Assembly: GCA_001443525.1 (NCBI GenBank)
Contig: LKPX01000009.1
Location: 1 to 64,000, forward strand
Direction of reading: 5' to 3'
Length of the DNA: 64,000 nucleotides
From: Desulfobacteraceae bacterium RAAP-1
GTDB lineage: Bacteria > Desulfobacterota > Desulfobacteria > Desulfobacterales > Desulfatirhabdiaceae
Shown here: piece after piece, positions 8,140-17,197 of the stretch
Position numbering within the stretch: the stretch's first letter is position 1
Layout of the letters: each line of letters opens with the position of its first letter
Notes under the pieces: generated by a model
Databases searched by the model: none
Told to the model about the DNA's origin: nothing
What the model saw: only the letters and a program-made list of their open reading frames with translations
Translations under genes and position numbers: made by a program

Positions 8140-9003
8140 TCATATTGCATTAGATATTTCACGATATTTTTTCAGCAGACAATTGCTGAGTGAGACAAAT
8201 TCGGCTATCGAAAGCGTTTCCGCCCGGCGGGATGGTTCAATGGAAACTCTGTTGAGCGCATCTTCCGCCAAATGAGGAGTGATATCCAGGCCGCTTGAAG
8301 AAAGCGCATTTTTCAGGGTTTTCCGCCGCTTTCCAAACGCCGCCTGTACAACCCGCGAAAAGAACAGCTCGTCATCCGCCGGATAGTCAGGGATTTTGAA
8401 ACAGATTTCAACCACAGCGGAATCCACCTTGGGTTTCGGAAAAAACATATGAGACGCTACACTGGCGACATGGCGCACTTCTGCACAGTACTGAAGCATT
8501 ACCGTAATACGCCCATAGTCTTTTGAACCGGGTCCGGCGATAATGCGTTCCGCCAACTCTTTTTGAAACATGAGAACCGCACGGGAAATACAATCGCGAT
8601 TGTGGATCAATTGAATCAATACCTGAGAGGAAATGTTGTAAGGAAGGTTTCCCATCACCACCAGCGGCTGCCCCGCAAGCGCTGCAATCCGGCGTATATC
8701 CTCTTTCAGGATATCATTTTCAATGAGCGTTATTGGGGACAACGGGTTTTCAGATATCAGTTCTCTCAGAACCGCCGCCATCTGGCTGTCTTTCTCGATG
8801 GCAAATACGGCATGTACCTGCCGGGAAACTGGAAAGGTCAACGCACCCAACCCCGGGCCGATTTCCAGAACCACATCCGACGCCGTAATTCCTGAACGAG
8901 AAACGATCATTTCGGCGATGGACGGATCGGATAAAAAATTCTGACCCAATGGTTTTTTGGCGTGAAGATGGTAATTACGTAACAGATGTTGCGGCGATGT
9001 CAT
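8140..9003 (-). CDS. rsmA: 16S rRNA dimethyladenosine transferase
   Basis: RsmA/KsgA dimethylates two adjacent adenines near the 3' end of 16S rRNA during small-subunit maturation, using S-adenosylmethionine. 287 residues. The conserved N-terminus KKPLGQNFLSDP precedes SAM motif I VLEIGPGLGALT (about residues 45-56). The catalytic motif is NLPYNISS (about 117-124), followed by FPKPKVDSAVV and the C-terminal helical domain. The start at 9003 gives the expected N-terminus; the frame stays open upstream through a small repeat (copy B), but that extension is not protein-like. The gene downstream is the unknown 137-residue protein. The fumarylacetoacetate-hydrolase-family gene upstream was probably closer before copy B inserted. 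Confidence 0.95.
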   Translation of the reverse strand: MTSPQHLLRNYHLHAKKPLGQNFLSDPSIAEMIVSRSGITASDVVLEIGPGLGALTFPVSRQVHAVFAIEKDSQMAAVLRELISENPLSPITLIENDILKEDIRRIAALAGQPLVVMGNLPYNISSQVLIQLIHNRDCISRAVLMFQKELAERIIAGPGSKDYGRITVMLQYCAEVRHVASVASHMFFPKPKVDSAVVEICFKIPDYPADDELFFSRVVQAAFGKRRKTLKNALSSSGLDITPHLAEDALNRVSIEPSRRAETLSIAEFVSLSNCLLKKYREISNAI

Positions 9004-9038
9004 GGGATTTATCTCTGGATTCCTTGTAAAACCATCAT

Positions 9039-9166
9039 TGACGACTTCGTAAAAAGTCCGGATGCTGCGTTGCGCTGCATCCTTCGTCGTTGCGACGTAC
9101 CCAAAAGTACGCCTCACTCCTTGCGGATTTGCGCGCCTTGCCTGCGAACTTTTTACGAGGGCATCA
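9039..9166. repeat. MITE-like element, copy B, with TCAT target duplication
   Basis: A 128-bp element whose ends read TGACGACTTCGTAAAAAGT (left) and, on the other strand, TGATGCCCTCGTAAAAAGT (right). It is flanked by TCAT at 9035-9038 and 9167-9170, a 4-bp direct duplication typical of transposition. Its interior is the reverse complement of copy A. It inserted at the stop codon of the fumarylacetoacetate-hydrolase-family gene, which ends at 9167, and ahead of rsmA. Confidence 0.9.
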
Positions 9167-10003
9167 TCATGTTCCAACGACAGGATTGACAATAGCGCCG
9201 ATGCGATCGATACGGCACTCCACAATGTTTCCGGGCTGCAGCACGACAGGAGGTTTTCGAAATATACCGACGCCGGAAGGTGTCCCGGTTGAAATAATAT
9301 CTCCCGGATATAATGTGATGTCCTTACTGATATATTCCATCAAAGACGGAATATCAAAAATCAGATCACGGGTGTTGCCATCCTGCATCAGCACACCATC
9401 TACCCGCGTTGTCAACTGCAGGGCGCCGATGTCGCCGATGTCATCCGGTGTGACCAGAACAGGCCCTATCGGCGCAAACGTATCGAAAGATTTTCCTCTG
9501 AACCACTGCGTATCGCCGAACTGCGCCTCTCTGGCAGACACATCGTTCATTACGGTGAATCCGGCGATAAAATCCATGGCATCGTTTCTTGAAATACGTT
9601 TGCATCGTTTTCCGACAACCACCGCAAGCTCTACTTCCCAATCCACCTGGCCGCTGCTTTCAGGCAAGACGATCGGATCAAAAGGGCCTGTCAGGGCGCT
9701 AGGCGCCTTACAGAACAGAAGTGGACTCGATGGGGTATCAAACCCGCCTTCCCTGGCATGTTCCGCATAATTTTTCCCCAGACAGATGATTTTTGAGGGA
9801 CGGGAAACCGGACTCAACAGACGTGCATCCATCCGAAGCCCTTCTTCCCGCAGTCCGGCAACTTTCGAAAGCCACCCGCCTTCAAAAAATGCTTCGCCGA
9901 TATCCGGAATCGACGGGAAAAAAGTCGTTAAATCCACAATGCCTCCGTCATTCCAGATGCCGGGCCGTGTTTCACCGTTTAAATACATTCTCACAAGTTT
10001 CAT
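9167..10003 (-). CDS. Fumarylacetoacetate hydrolase family protein
   Basis: A 278-residue member of the FAH superfamily, which contains acylpyruvases, oxaloacetate decarboxylases and hydratase/isomerases of aromatic catabolism. The fold is marked by KIICLGKNYAEHARE (about residues 70-84), then DWEVELAVVVGK with the metal-binding acidic residues, the QWFRGKSFDTFAPIGP segment, and near the end GDIISTGTPSGVG. The length fits the YcgM-like single-domain type. The natural substrate cannot be assigned. The stop codon lies directly against copy B, and its TGA falls within the duplicated ATGA target, so the native C-terminus is probably intact. It is likely the first gene of the leftward unit containing rsmA. 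Confidence 0.88.
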   Translation of the reverse strand: MKLVRMYLNGETRPGIWNDGGIVDLTTFFPSIPDIGEAFFEGGWLSKVAGLREEGLRMDARLLSPVSRPSKIICLGKNYAEHAREGGFDTPSSPLLFCKAPSALTGPFDPIVLPESSGQVDWEVELAVVVGKRCKRISRNDAMDFIAGFTVMNDVSAREAQFGDTQWFRGKSFDTFAPIGPVLVTPDDIGDIGALQLTTRVDGVLMQDGNTRDLIFDIPSLMEYISKDITLYPGDIISTGTPSGVGIFRKPPVVLQPGNIVECRIDRIGAIVNPVVGT

Positions 10004-10160
10004 AGTGTTCCCTCTACCCCCCTGATTTCAATGTATATGCCGGATATAAATATTGCAATGAAAATCCGCCTTTGTTATTTTGAACCAAACAGAGTAGTAT
10101 TACGGGGTTAAAGAGTTCCCACTCATACAGGGTTGACGAACTCATCACAGGATTCATTAC

Positions 10161-12791
10161 ATGGGCAAATTTTCACTTTCTGCAATTACATCGCTATTAC
10201 GCCGCGGTATCGACCGGATACTCGACAGCGGTCATCTTTATTTTGCCTGCTGCCTGCCTCGGCAGCTTGGCTTTATGGTACATGGATTTCTCAGACTTTT
10301 TTACTCAGGTATTCGATTTCATGAAGATCAGATCAAAGTCCTCCGGAAACTTCCCGATAACGCCGTTATTGTCTATGTCCACCAGTACAAAAGTTATTTC
10401 GAATGGCTGTTTTACCATACCCGCTTTCAGCAGGAACGGCTCAGAGCGCCTGTCATCGGATGCGATTATCAGATTTTAGTCTGGCAACCTCTGATGAGGG
10501 CGATTCGCATTATCATGTTTCATCTGAGTTATATATTCCATCATTTTTCATTCGCCAATCCATACAAATCCGGGTACATCCAGGAAGAACTGAGCAACGG
10601 CAAGGCAGCTCTGATAGCACTGGTGGAAGATAAGGGATTTTACCGCAGGTTCGTCAAATCCAAAACAGACCCTATCCGGCATCTGATCGAAATTCAGCAG
10701 AACCTGGAGCACCCAATCATTATCGTTCCCCTCGTGATGTTTTTCAGTAAATTCCCGAAACGCTCTACATCGGGCGTTCTGGACATGCTGTTTGGAACCG
10801 AGATCAACCCGGGACGGATTCGGCGCCTGATCACCCTATTTAAAAATCCCGGTAAAGTTTTCGTTGAAGTCTCTGACCCGCTCGATCTTCAGGATTTTCT
10901 CAATCACTCCGACATCCAGGAAAAATCCTTCGATCACATCTCTCCGCTTCTGCGCGCCAAGCTGCTGTTCCAAATCAACCGTCATCGTGTCAGCACGATC
11001 GGGCCTGTTCCCAAGACGCCGGAGGAGCTCAAAGAATCCATACTAACCCATGACCGCCTGCGACATTTCATGGAGCGTCATGCGGAGATAAAGAATATTC
11101 CCATCCATAAAATCCACAAACAGGCCAGTGAACACCTTGATGAAATCGCCGCCAAATACAATCCTTCCATCATTGGTATCGGCGCCAGACTGGTCAACTG
11201 GATCATCGGCATCATGTTCGACGGCGTCACGCTGGATACGGATGGGCTCAACCGCATGAAGGCCGTGTCGAAAAAAGGCCCGATGGTTCTCATTCCCTGT
11301 CACAAAAGCCACATCGACTATCTGATTTTATCTTATCTGATGCACATAAACAATATGCCCTGCCCGCTGATCGCTGCCGGAAAGAATCTCTCCTTCTGGC
11401 CTATGGGACCGCTGTTCCGAAGTTGCGGAGCCTTTTTTATCCGGAGATCCTTCAAGGGGGCGGTGTTATATTCCAAAGTCTTTTCGGAATACATCCTTAA
11501 ACTCCTGGAAGACGGATTCAATATCGAATTTTTTATCGAAGGCAGCCGAAGCCGCACAGGAAAGCTCATCCTGCCCAAACTGGGACTGCTGTCCATCCTG
11601 CTGGACGCCTATAAACAAGGGGCATGCCCGGATCTGATTTTTGTTCCCATCTATGTGGGATATGACCGGGTGCTGGAGGAAAATGCCTATCTGCACGAAC
11701 TGGAAGGCGGCCACAAAAGGCCTGAAAATTTCATGCAGGTCATACGGGCCAGAAAGCTTCTGAAAAAACGCTACGGCAGAATTTACATTAATTTCCATGA
11801 GCCCATATCCCTGAACGCACTTGAGACTCAAGGAGGATTTTCACTGTCAGAGCTGACTTCCAAGAAGACCAATGAGCTCTGCAGGAATCTGGGGTTCAGG
11901 GTGCTGCATGCCATTGACAGCGTGTCCGTTGTCACGCCTCACGCCTTGACAGCCTGCGCGCTGCTGAATATCGCACAAAAGCACTTCTCGCTTGAAGATC
12001 TGAACACCGATATCGAAGTATATATGGGCTATCTGTCCATGTCCGGAGCCAAACTGGCGGATACACTGATGATGGATGCCCCCGGCGCGATACAGCAGGT
12101 TCTGGACGCTTATGTGAACCGTAATTTTGTTGAACGATTTTCAAGCGACGCAGCCGATACTTATGCCAGAACTGAATACAAGGTAGTGGTCAATAAAAGA
12201 CCTATTCTGGAATATTATAAAAACAACTGCATTGTCTTTTTCGTTCCTGCCGTTTTTACGGCTTTGAGCATACTGGACAAGGAAGTTTTCCAGTTTTCCA
12301 TGTCCGATATTCTTCCCGGTTATGCATTTCTCATGAATTTTTTTAAGAACGAATTCGCTTATGACGTAGATAAATCTCCAGATTATTATGTCCGGAAAAC
12401 TCTGAAAGCGTTTATTGACGAAGCCATTTTGATTCCTCATCCCACGCTTCCGGAAACCTATAATGTAACGGCTGTGGGTTTCAGAAAACTCCGCCTGTTC
12501 GCCCGTTTCATCAAAGCTTATTTCGAATCCTACTGGATTGTGCTGAATTTTTTCATGCGATATCCCAAAAACACCATAGATGCCAGTGGACGCGCCCAAA
12601 AGATTCTCTCACGCGGCAACCGGATGTACAAACGCCGGGAAATTGAGCGAAAGGAAGCATTGTCCAAGATCAATTACAAAAACGCTGAAGATTTTTTTAT
12701 CACCCACGGCGTTGCTGGATCTGAAGATAAAGAGAAGATCGAATTTTATGCCGGCGCCATTCAAAAATACCTGCGGGTACTTTCCGTTTAG
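10161..12791 (+). CDS. plsB: PlsB/GNPAT-type glycerol-3-phosphate (or DHAP) 1-O-acyltransferase
   Basis: An 876-residue membrane-associated acyltransferase, close to the size of E. coli PlsB. The catalytic HX4D motif is H381-D386 (PCHKSHIDYLILSY). Block II is NLSFWPMGPLFRSCGAFFIRR, block III EGSRSRTG is at residues 460-467, and block IV is VPIYVGYDRVLEE near 496. PlsB acylates glycerol-3-phosphate at sn-1. The eukaryotic relative GNPAT acylates DHAP, the substrate step before AGPS. The motifs here read as PlsB-like, but an AGPS-like gene 5 kb away makes DHAP a credible acceptor. The start ATG has AGGA eight bases upstream. The next gene begins 18 bases after the stop, suggesting co-transcription. 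Confidence 0.9.
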   Translation: MGKFSLSAITSLLRRGIDRILDSGHLYFACCLPRQLGFMVHGFLRLFYSGIRFHEDQIKVLRKLPDNAVIVYVHQYKSYFEWLFYHTRFQQERLRAPVIGCDYQILVWQPLMRAIRIIMFHLSYIFHHFSFANPYKSGYIQEELSNGKAALIALVEDKGFYRRFVKSKTDPIRHLIEIQQNLEHPIIIVPLVMFFSKFPKRSTSGVLDMLFGTEINPGRIRRLITLFKNPGKVFVEVSDPLDLQDFLNHSDIQEKSFDHISPLLRAKLLFQINRHRVSTIGPVPKTPEELKESILTHDRLRHFMERHAEIKNIPIHKIHKQASEHLDEIAAKYNPSIIGIGARLVNWIIGIMFDGVTLDTDGLNRMKAVSKKGPMVLIPCHKSHIDYLILSYLMHINNMPCPLIAAGKNLSFWPMGPLFRSCGAFFIRRSFKGAVLYSKVFSEYILKLLEDGFNIEFFIEGSRSRTGKLILPKLGLLSILLDAYKQGACPDLIFVPIYVGYDRVLEENAYLHELEGGHKRPENFMQVIRARKLLKKRYGRIYINFHEPISLNALETQGGFSLSELTSKKTNELCRNLGFRVLHAIDSVSVVTPHALTACALLNIAQKHFSLEDLNTDIEVYMGYLSMSGAKLADTLMMDAPGAIQQVLDAYVNRNFVERFSSDAADTYARTEYKVVVNKRPILEYYKNNCIVFFVPAVFTALSILDKEVFQFSMSDILPGYAFLMNFFKNEFAYDVDKSPDYYVRKTLKAFIDEAILIPHPTLPETYNVTAVGFRKLRLFARFIKAYFESYWIVLNFFMRYPKNTIDASGRAQKILSRGNRMYKRREIERKEALSKINYKNAEDFFITHGVAGSEDKEKIEFYAGAIQKYLRVLSV

Positions 12792-12809
12792 ATATTGCAG
12801 CCCACGCTC

Positions 12810-14558
12810 ATGAAAGCACTTATTCTATGTGCAGGACTCGGTACACGCCTGCTCCCCCATACCCGGCATATCCCCAAACCATTGTTTCCTCTGGATGGCA
12901 TGCCGCTGCTCGACCATACCATCCAGCGCCTGATCCGGGCCGGGTGCCGGGAGATCATGGTCAACACCCATCACCTGCATCACATGATTGAAGCGTTCAT
13001 TGCGAACAAACAATATGCAATCCCTGTCCGGACATGTTTTGAACCCCGAATTCTGGGAACAGGCGGCGCAATTAAAAACATACGGGATTTCTGGGACAAT
13101 GCACCGCTGATAGTGATCAACGGCGATATCGTCACAGATATTGATCTTGGAAGCGTTTATATATTCCACCTGAAACATGAACATCCGGCCACACTTGTGC
13201 TTCACAATTATCCGCCCGTCAACACCGTTGTCGTAAACACGGAACAAATGGTGCTTGGTTTTGACAGTGCCGACTCGCCTGTCAGGAGCATTGAGCAAGC
13301 GGAAATGCAGCGATCTTCCGCTGCAAGGTTGACGTTTACGGGCATTCAGGTCATTGATCCGGAAGTGCTAAGCTGGATTCCCGACACGCCTGAATCCAGC
13401 AGCATCGACATGTACCGCGCTATGATTCAACATGGTCTTGGCGTTCAGGGCTATGTTGTTCCAAACATTTACTGGAAAGACATCGGAACACCTGCTCAAT
13501 ATCAGTCAGCGGCACTGGATTTTCTGGCGCCGAGAGCATTCCGAAAAGCGTTTCCGGATACGCCTTCAGCCAGCATCCACACGATACCCATTGCTGGAGA
13601 TGGTTCCGACCGTCTGTGGCGCCGGTTGTCAACGTCTTCAAATTCGCTGATCGCCGCAATTCACGGTATTGACAGCCGGCCTCAGCCGGACAGTCCCACA
13701 GAAGCGGATGCCTATATCGCTATTGGCCGGCATCTGCATCGGCAACGGGTTGCCGTCCCTCAGATTTTTATGGCGGACAGATTTTCCGGAATCGTACTGG
13801 CCGAAGATCTGGGCGACACCCACTTACAGTCCATTATCCTGAAATCGGGAAACCCGACAGCCATATTCGCTGAGTATCAGAAAGCCGTTCAGCTCCTGAT
13901 CCAGCTTTCGACATCGGGCGCTCATGGGTTTGATACTTCCTGGACTTATCAGACCCCTGAATATGACAAAGCAATGATTCTGGAAAAAGAATGTCGTTAT
14001 TTCGTGGAAGCGTTCCTGCAAGAATACATGCAAATGTCGCTTCATTTCAAGGTGTTGCTGCCGGAATTCAACCGTCTGGCGGACAACGCGCTGGAAGGCG
14101 CCGTGACAGGCTTCATGCATCGGGATTTCCAGTCCCGGAATATCATGGTGAAAGATGGACGTCTTTTTGCCATCGACTTTCAAGCAGGCCGCAAAGGCCC
14201 GATACAATATGATCTGGCGTCACTTCTTATCGACCCTTATGTGAATCTTGATCCTGAACTTCAGGAGACGATACTGGCATATGGCATCCAGGAGCTTTCC
14301 CGTCAAATGCCTGTCCACCGCAGCTCGTTTATCCACAGTTACCGCCATTGCCGAATCACTCGGAACCTTCAGATTCTGGGTGCTTTTGGTTTTTTGACAA
14401 AATCTAAGGGGAAATCCGGTTTCAGCGCCTACATTCCCTCGGCGATTCACATGCTGAACCAATCGCTTTCGCAAGTATCTTCACAGGATTTTCCCCAATT
14501 GACCCGAATCGCCGCTCACCTTCAACAGGATATCTCATTACATCATGAAACTGTTTGA
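12810..14558 (+). CDS. Fused sugar-1-phosphate nucleotidyltransferase and sugar kinase (MurU-AmgK type)
   Basis: A 582-residue two-domain protein. Residues 1-235 are a nucleotidyltransferase with the signature GLGTRLLPHTRHIPKP at 9-24, INGDIVTD and the WKDIGTPAQY segment, as in MurU. Residues about 250-580 are an aminoglycoside-phosphotransferase-like kinase of the AmgK group, with HRDFQSRNIMV (H437, D439, N444), IDFQAG (D456) and the YDLASLLID segment. In pseudomonads AmgK phosphorylates N-acetylmuramate at C1 and MurU makes UDP-MurNAc, returning peptidoglycan sugar to synthesis. Here both steps would be on one chain, with the order nucleotidyltransferase then kinase. ATG at 12810 is preferred over an upstream TTG at 12795. 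The gene overlaps tatD by 14 bases. Confidence 0.85.
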   Translation: MKALILCAGLGTRLLPHTRHIPKPLFPLDGMPLLDHTIQRLIRAGCREIMVNTHHLHHMIEAFIANKQYAIPVRTCFEPRILGTGGAIKNIRDFWDNAPLIVINGDIVTDIDLGSVYIFHLKHEHPATLVLHNYPPVNTVVVNTEQMVLGFDSADSPVRSIEQAEMQRSSAARLTFTGIQVIDPEVLSWIPDTPESSSIDMYRAMIQHGLGVQGYVVPNIYWKDIGTPAQYQSAALDFLAPRAFRKAFPDTPSASIHTIPIAGDGSDRLWRRLSTSSNSLIAAIHGIDSRPQPDSPTEADAYIAIGRHLHRQRVAVPQIFMADRFSGIVLAEDLGDTHLQSIILKSGNPTAIFAEYQKAVQLLIQLSTSGAHGFDTSWTYQTPEYDKAMILEKECRYFVEAFLQEYMQMSLHFKVLLPEFNRLADNALEGAVTGFMHRDFQSRNIMVKDGRLFAIDFQAGRKGPIQYDLASLLIDPYVNLDPELQETILAYGIQELSRQMPVHRSSFIHSYRHCRITRNLQILGAFGFLTKSKGKSGFSAYIPSAIHMLNQSLSQVSSQDFPQLTRIAAHLQQDISLHHETV

Positions 14559-15324
14559 CAGCCACTGCCATCTCGATGACAGTGCTTACGATACAGACTT
14601 TAACCAAGTTCTCCAGCGATCCGAAGACGCCGGCGTATCCGCCATGATGATCGCCGGCATTCATCTGGAGTCGTGCCGGAAAGCCGTCATGATCGCCGAA
14701 TCTTATCCGCACATTTATGCGGCCGTGGGATTTCATCCTCATGATACCGCTGCCGCTGATGAATCCGCCCTGAAACAGCTCCGCAAACTGGCGGATCATC
14801 CCAACGTAAAGGCATGGGGAGAAATCGGTCTGGATTTCAACCGGATGCACACGCCGCAGGCAATTCAGGAGAAATGGCTGATCCGCCAGATCGAAGCCGC
14901 AGACGATATGAACATGCCGATCATTTTTCATGAAAGAGACAGCGATGGCCGGCTGCTCTCCATCCTGAAAACGTCTCACCGGCATCCCGGCAATGGCGTC
15001 ATTCACTGTTTCAGCGGAACCCATGCAGAGTTAATGCAGTATCTGGAAATGGGATACTGCATCGGTATTACCGGTATCCTCACACTTCAGAGCCGCGGCG
15101 CCAATCTTCGAACACTGGCACCGGACATTCCCCGCAACCGGATTCTCATTGAAACCGATGCCCCCTATCTGACACCGGCGCCCGAAAAAAACCGTTTCCG
15201 GAGGAATGAACCGGCTTTTGTGAAATCCGTACTGCTGAAGTTGTCGGAAATTCTTGACGAAAATCCGGAAACGCTAGCAGAAACACTATGGAACAACACT
15301 TGCGCACTTTTTCGCATTCTTTAA
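14545..15324 (+). CDS. TatD-family metal-dependent deoxyribonuclease
   Basis: A 259-residue TIM-barrel hydrolase. Metal ligands are visible in order: DSHCHLD (residues 4-10), WGEIGLDF with the bridging glutamate (about 91-98), IIFHERD (about 128-134), HCFSG (about 154-158), and IETDAPYL with the catalytic aspartate (about 202-209). TatD proteins act as 3'-5' exonucleases and AP endonucleases in DNA repair and turnover. The paralogues TatD, YcfH and YjjV cannot be told apart here, so no symbol is given. It overlaps the preceding fusion gene by 14 bases, so the two are translationally coupled. Confidence 0.92.
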   Translation: MKLFDSHCHLDDSAYDTDFNQVLQRSEDAGVSAMMIAGIHLESCRKAVMIAESYPHIYAAVGFHPHDTAAADESALKQLRKLADHPNVKAWGEIGLDFNRMHTPQAIQEKWLIRQIEAADDMNMPIIFHERDSDGRLLSILKTSHRHPGNGVIHCFSGTHAELMQYLEMGYCIGITGILTLQSRGANLRTLAPDIPRNRILIETDAPYLTPAPEKNRFRRNEPAFVKSVLLKLSEILDENPETLAETLWNNTCALFRIL

Positions 15325-15382
15325 CTGAAATAATATACAACCACCGCCAACGATAGCTTATATATAACCTAAGGAGATATTT

Positions 15383-15868
15383 ATGGAACCTTGTCCATGC
15401 GGCTCTTCGCTGCCATACAGCGAATGCTGCGAACCCCTGATCAGAAATGAAAAATCCGCCGAAACCGCTGAAGCGCTGATGCGGTCCCGATACACGGCCT
15501 ACGCAAAAACCGAAGTGGAATACATCATCCGCACCACCCACCCGGAACAAAGGAAGCAGGATTCGGAGCAAAATATCCGGGAGTGGTCCCGCAATTCCAC
15601 CTGGCTTGGCCTGCAAATTTTGAAAACGGAGGCCGGCGCCGCAGACGACAAGGCCGGGATCGTTGAATTCATCGCCACATATACCGAAAGCGGCGAACAA
15701 GTTGAACATCATGAGCTTGCCCAGTTCAAAAAAGAAAACGGAAAATGGTTTTTCTGGGATGGTACGGCGCCCAAACCCAAACAATATGTTCGGGAATCTC
15801 CCAAAACAGGTCGCAACGATCCCTGCCCTTGCGGCAGCGGGAAAAAATTCAAAAAATGCTGCGGTTGA
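15383..15868 (+). CDS. YchJ-family SEC-C motif protein
   Basis: A 161-residue protein with two cysteine-rich SEC-C type zinc motifs, one at each end: [14 protein letters not shown] (residues 3-16) and [15 protein letters not shown] (about 146-160). Between them lies the YchJ domain, with the conserved [24 protein letters not shown] segment. The family is widespread and of unsettled function. The zinc motif resembles the SecB/ribosome-binding tail of SecA. The start is preceded by a strong TAAGGAGAT. It stands 58 bases after tatD and probably shares its transcript. Confidence 0.9.
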   Translation: MEPCPCGSSLPYSECCEPLIRNEKSAETAEALMRSRYTAYAKTEVEYIIRTTHPEQRKQDSEQNIREWSRNSTWLGLQILKTEAGAADDKAGIVEFIATYTESGEQVEHHELAQFKKENGKWFFWDGTAPKPKQYVRESPKTGRNDPCPCGSGKKFKKCCG

Positions 15869-16003
15869 CATCATCCACGGTTCATGACAGGAATACTTTG
15901 TCATTTGCGGATCATCTGTGATAAGAGAATCTGCACTTGTGACGGCACGGACATTCACGAAACCGTCAACTTCAGTCAACACACGATACGGCGATAACCA
16001 GGC

Positions 16004-17197
16004 TTGGACTCGACATACAACATTCTCATGTATTCTCATGACACCTATGGTCTGGGCCATATACGGCGCACCATGGCCATCGCTTCCCACCTGGCCGCAC
16101 CGGATGTCAATGTACTGATTCTGACAGGCTCTCCTATCGCCGGACGGTTTTGTTTTCCGGAACGAATTGATTTTGTTCGTATTCCTGGAATGATTAAAAA
16201 AACAAACGACGAATATCTTCCGCTGGCCATCAAAATCAATCCTCAGCATGCCATGGACATCCGAACCAGTATCATCACGGCGACAGCGCAGGCATTTCGC
16301 CCCCACCTGTTCATTGTGGACAAGGAACCGCTGGGGCTCAATAAGGAGGTGCTGCCCACCCTTCAGTGGATACGGCGCTATCTGCCCCAAACCCGTACCA
16401 TTCTTGGACTGCGGGATGTTATGGATGAAGCCGAAACGATACGAAATGACTGGAGCAAGAAAGGGGTCTATCAGGTTTTAGATGAACTTTACAGCGAAAT
16501 CTGGATCTACGGCAATCAGGAACTCTACGATCCGGTTCATGAATATGCCATGCCCGAAACCATCAGCCGAAAAATGTTTTTTACCGGCTACATTCCCCGG
16601 AAGATTCCAGGAAAAGACGCGGTCCAGCGAATCAGAAAAAAAAATGCGGTCCACGCTGATGATAAACTCGTTTTAGTCACCACAGGTGGTGGCGGCGATG
16701 GGTATGCCGTCATGAACAATTTCCTGACCATGCTGGAAAACCTGTCCGGTCCACCGCTGTTTAAAAGCGTTTTGATCACAGGCCCCTTCATGCCGGAAAA
16801 AGAACGGGAAGATATATTCACAAGAGCCAGAAAACTGGGCATTCGCACATGGGAATTTTACCGCAGGATGGAAGAAATCATGGCTGCCGCAGATCTGGTG
16901 GTCAGCATGGGCGGATATAATACTATTTGTGAAATTCTCACCCAGGGCACCATATCTCTGGTCATTCCCCGTGAAACCCCCCGCAAAGAGCAGCTCATCC
17001 GAGCCAGAGCTCTGCACGAACAAAACCTTCTCGACTACATTCCGTGGGACGACATGTCTCCCGGCAGTCTTCATGCCGGCATTATGAAGCTGTTGACGCA
17101 TCCGGAATCCTATCGGGAGGCCATCCGTCATTTTCAACTCACCGGGCTGAGCGCCATGCGAAAACGGCTCGATATATTCAGGACCTCAAAAACGTGA
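16004..17197 (+). CDS. Predicted MurG-like glycosyltransferase (COG4671 type)
   Basis: A 397-residue GT-B fold protein. The N-terminal strand and loop ILMYSHDTYGLGHIRR (about residues 7-22) match the donor/acceptor loop of MurG-like transferases. The second Rossmann half begins with LVLVTTGGGGDGY (about 222-234), and SMGGYNTICEIL (about 302-313) is the nucleotide-sugar-binding GGxNT motif. The substrate is unknown. The start is a TTG at 16004, chosen because the next ATG (16028) would remove the first beta strand; this is uncertain. It overlaps the next glycosyltransferase gene by four bases (GTGA), making a three-gene glycosyltransferase operon. Confidence 0.85.
   Translation: MDSTYNILMYSHDTYGLGHIRRTMAIASHLAAPDVNVLILTGSPIAGRFCFPERIDFVRIPGMIKKTNDEYLPLAIKINPQHAMDIRTSIITATAQAFRPHLFIVDKEPLGLNKEVLPTLQWIRRYLPQTRTILGLRDVMDEAETIRNDWSKKGVYQVLDELYSEIWIYGNQELYDPVHEYAMPETISRKMFFTGYIPRKIPGKDAVQRIRKKNAVHADDKLVLVTTGGGGDGYAVMNNFLTMLENLSGPPLFKSVLITGPFMPEKEREDIFTRARKLGIRTWEFYRRMEEIMAAADLVVSMGGYNTICEILTQGTISLVIPRETPRKEQLIRARALHEQNLLDYIPWDDMSPGSLHAGIMKLLTHPESYREAIRHFQLTGLSAMRKRLDIFRTSKT

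Noticed and set aside
9004-9225. N-terminal extension of rsmA
   Set aside because: It would translate through the small element copy B and into the FAH-family gene; the standard RsmA N-terminus begins at 9003.
15146-16390. A 414-codon open frame on the minus strand
   Set aside because: It lies antisense to tatD, ychJ and the first glycosyltransferase, all with clear family motifs; its translation shows no family signature and spans intergenic DNA. It is a shadow frame.
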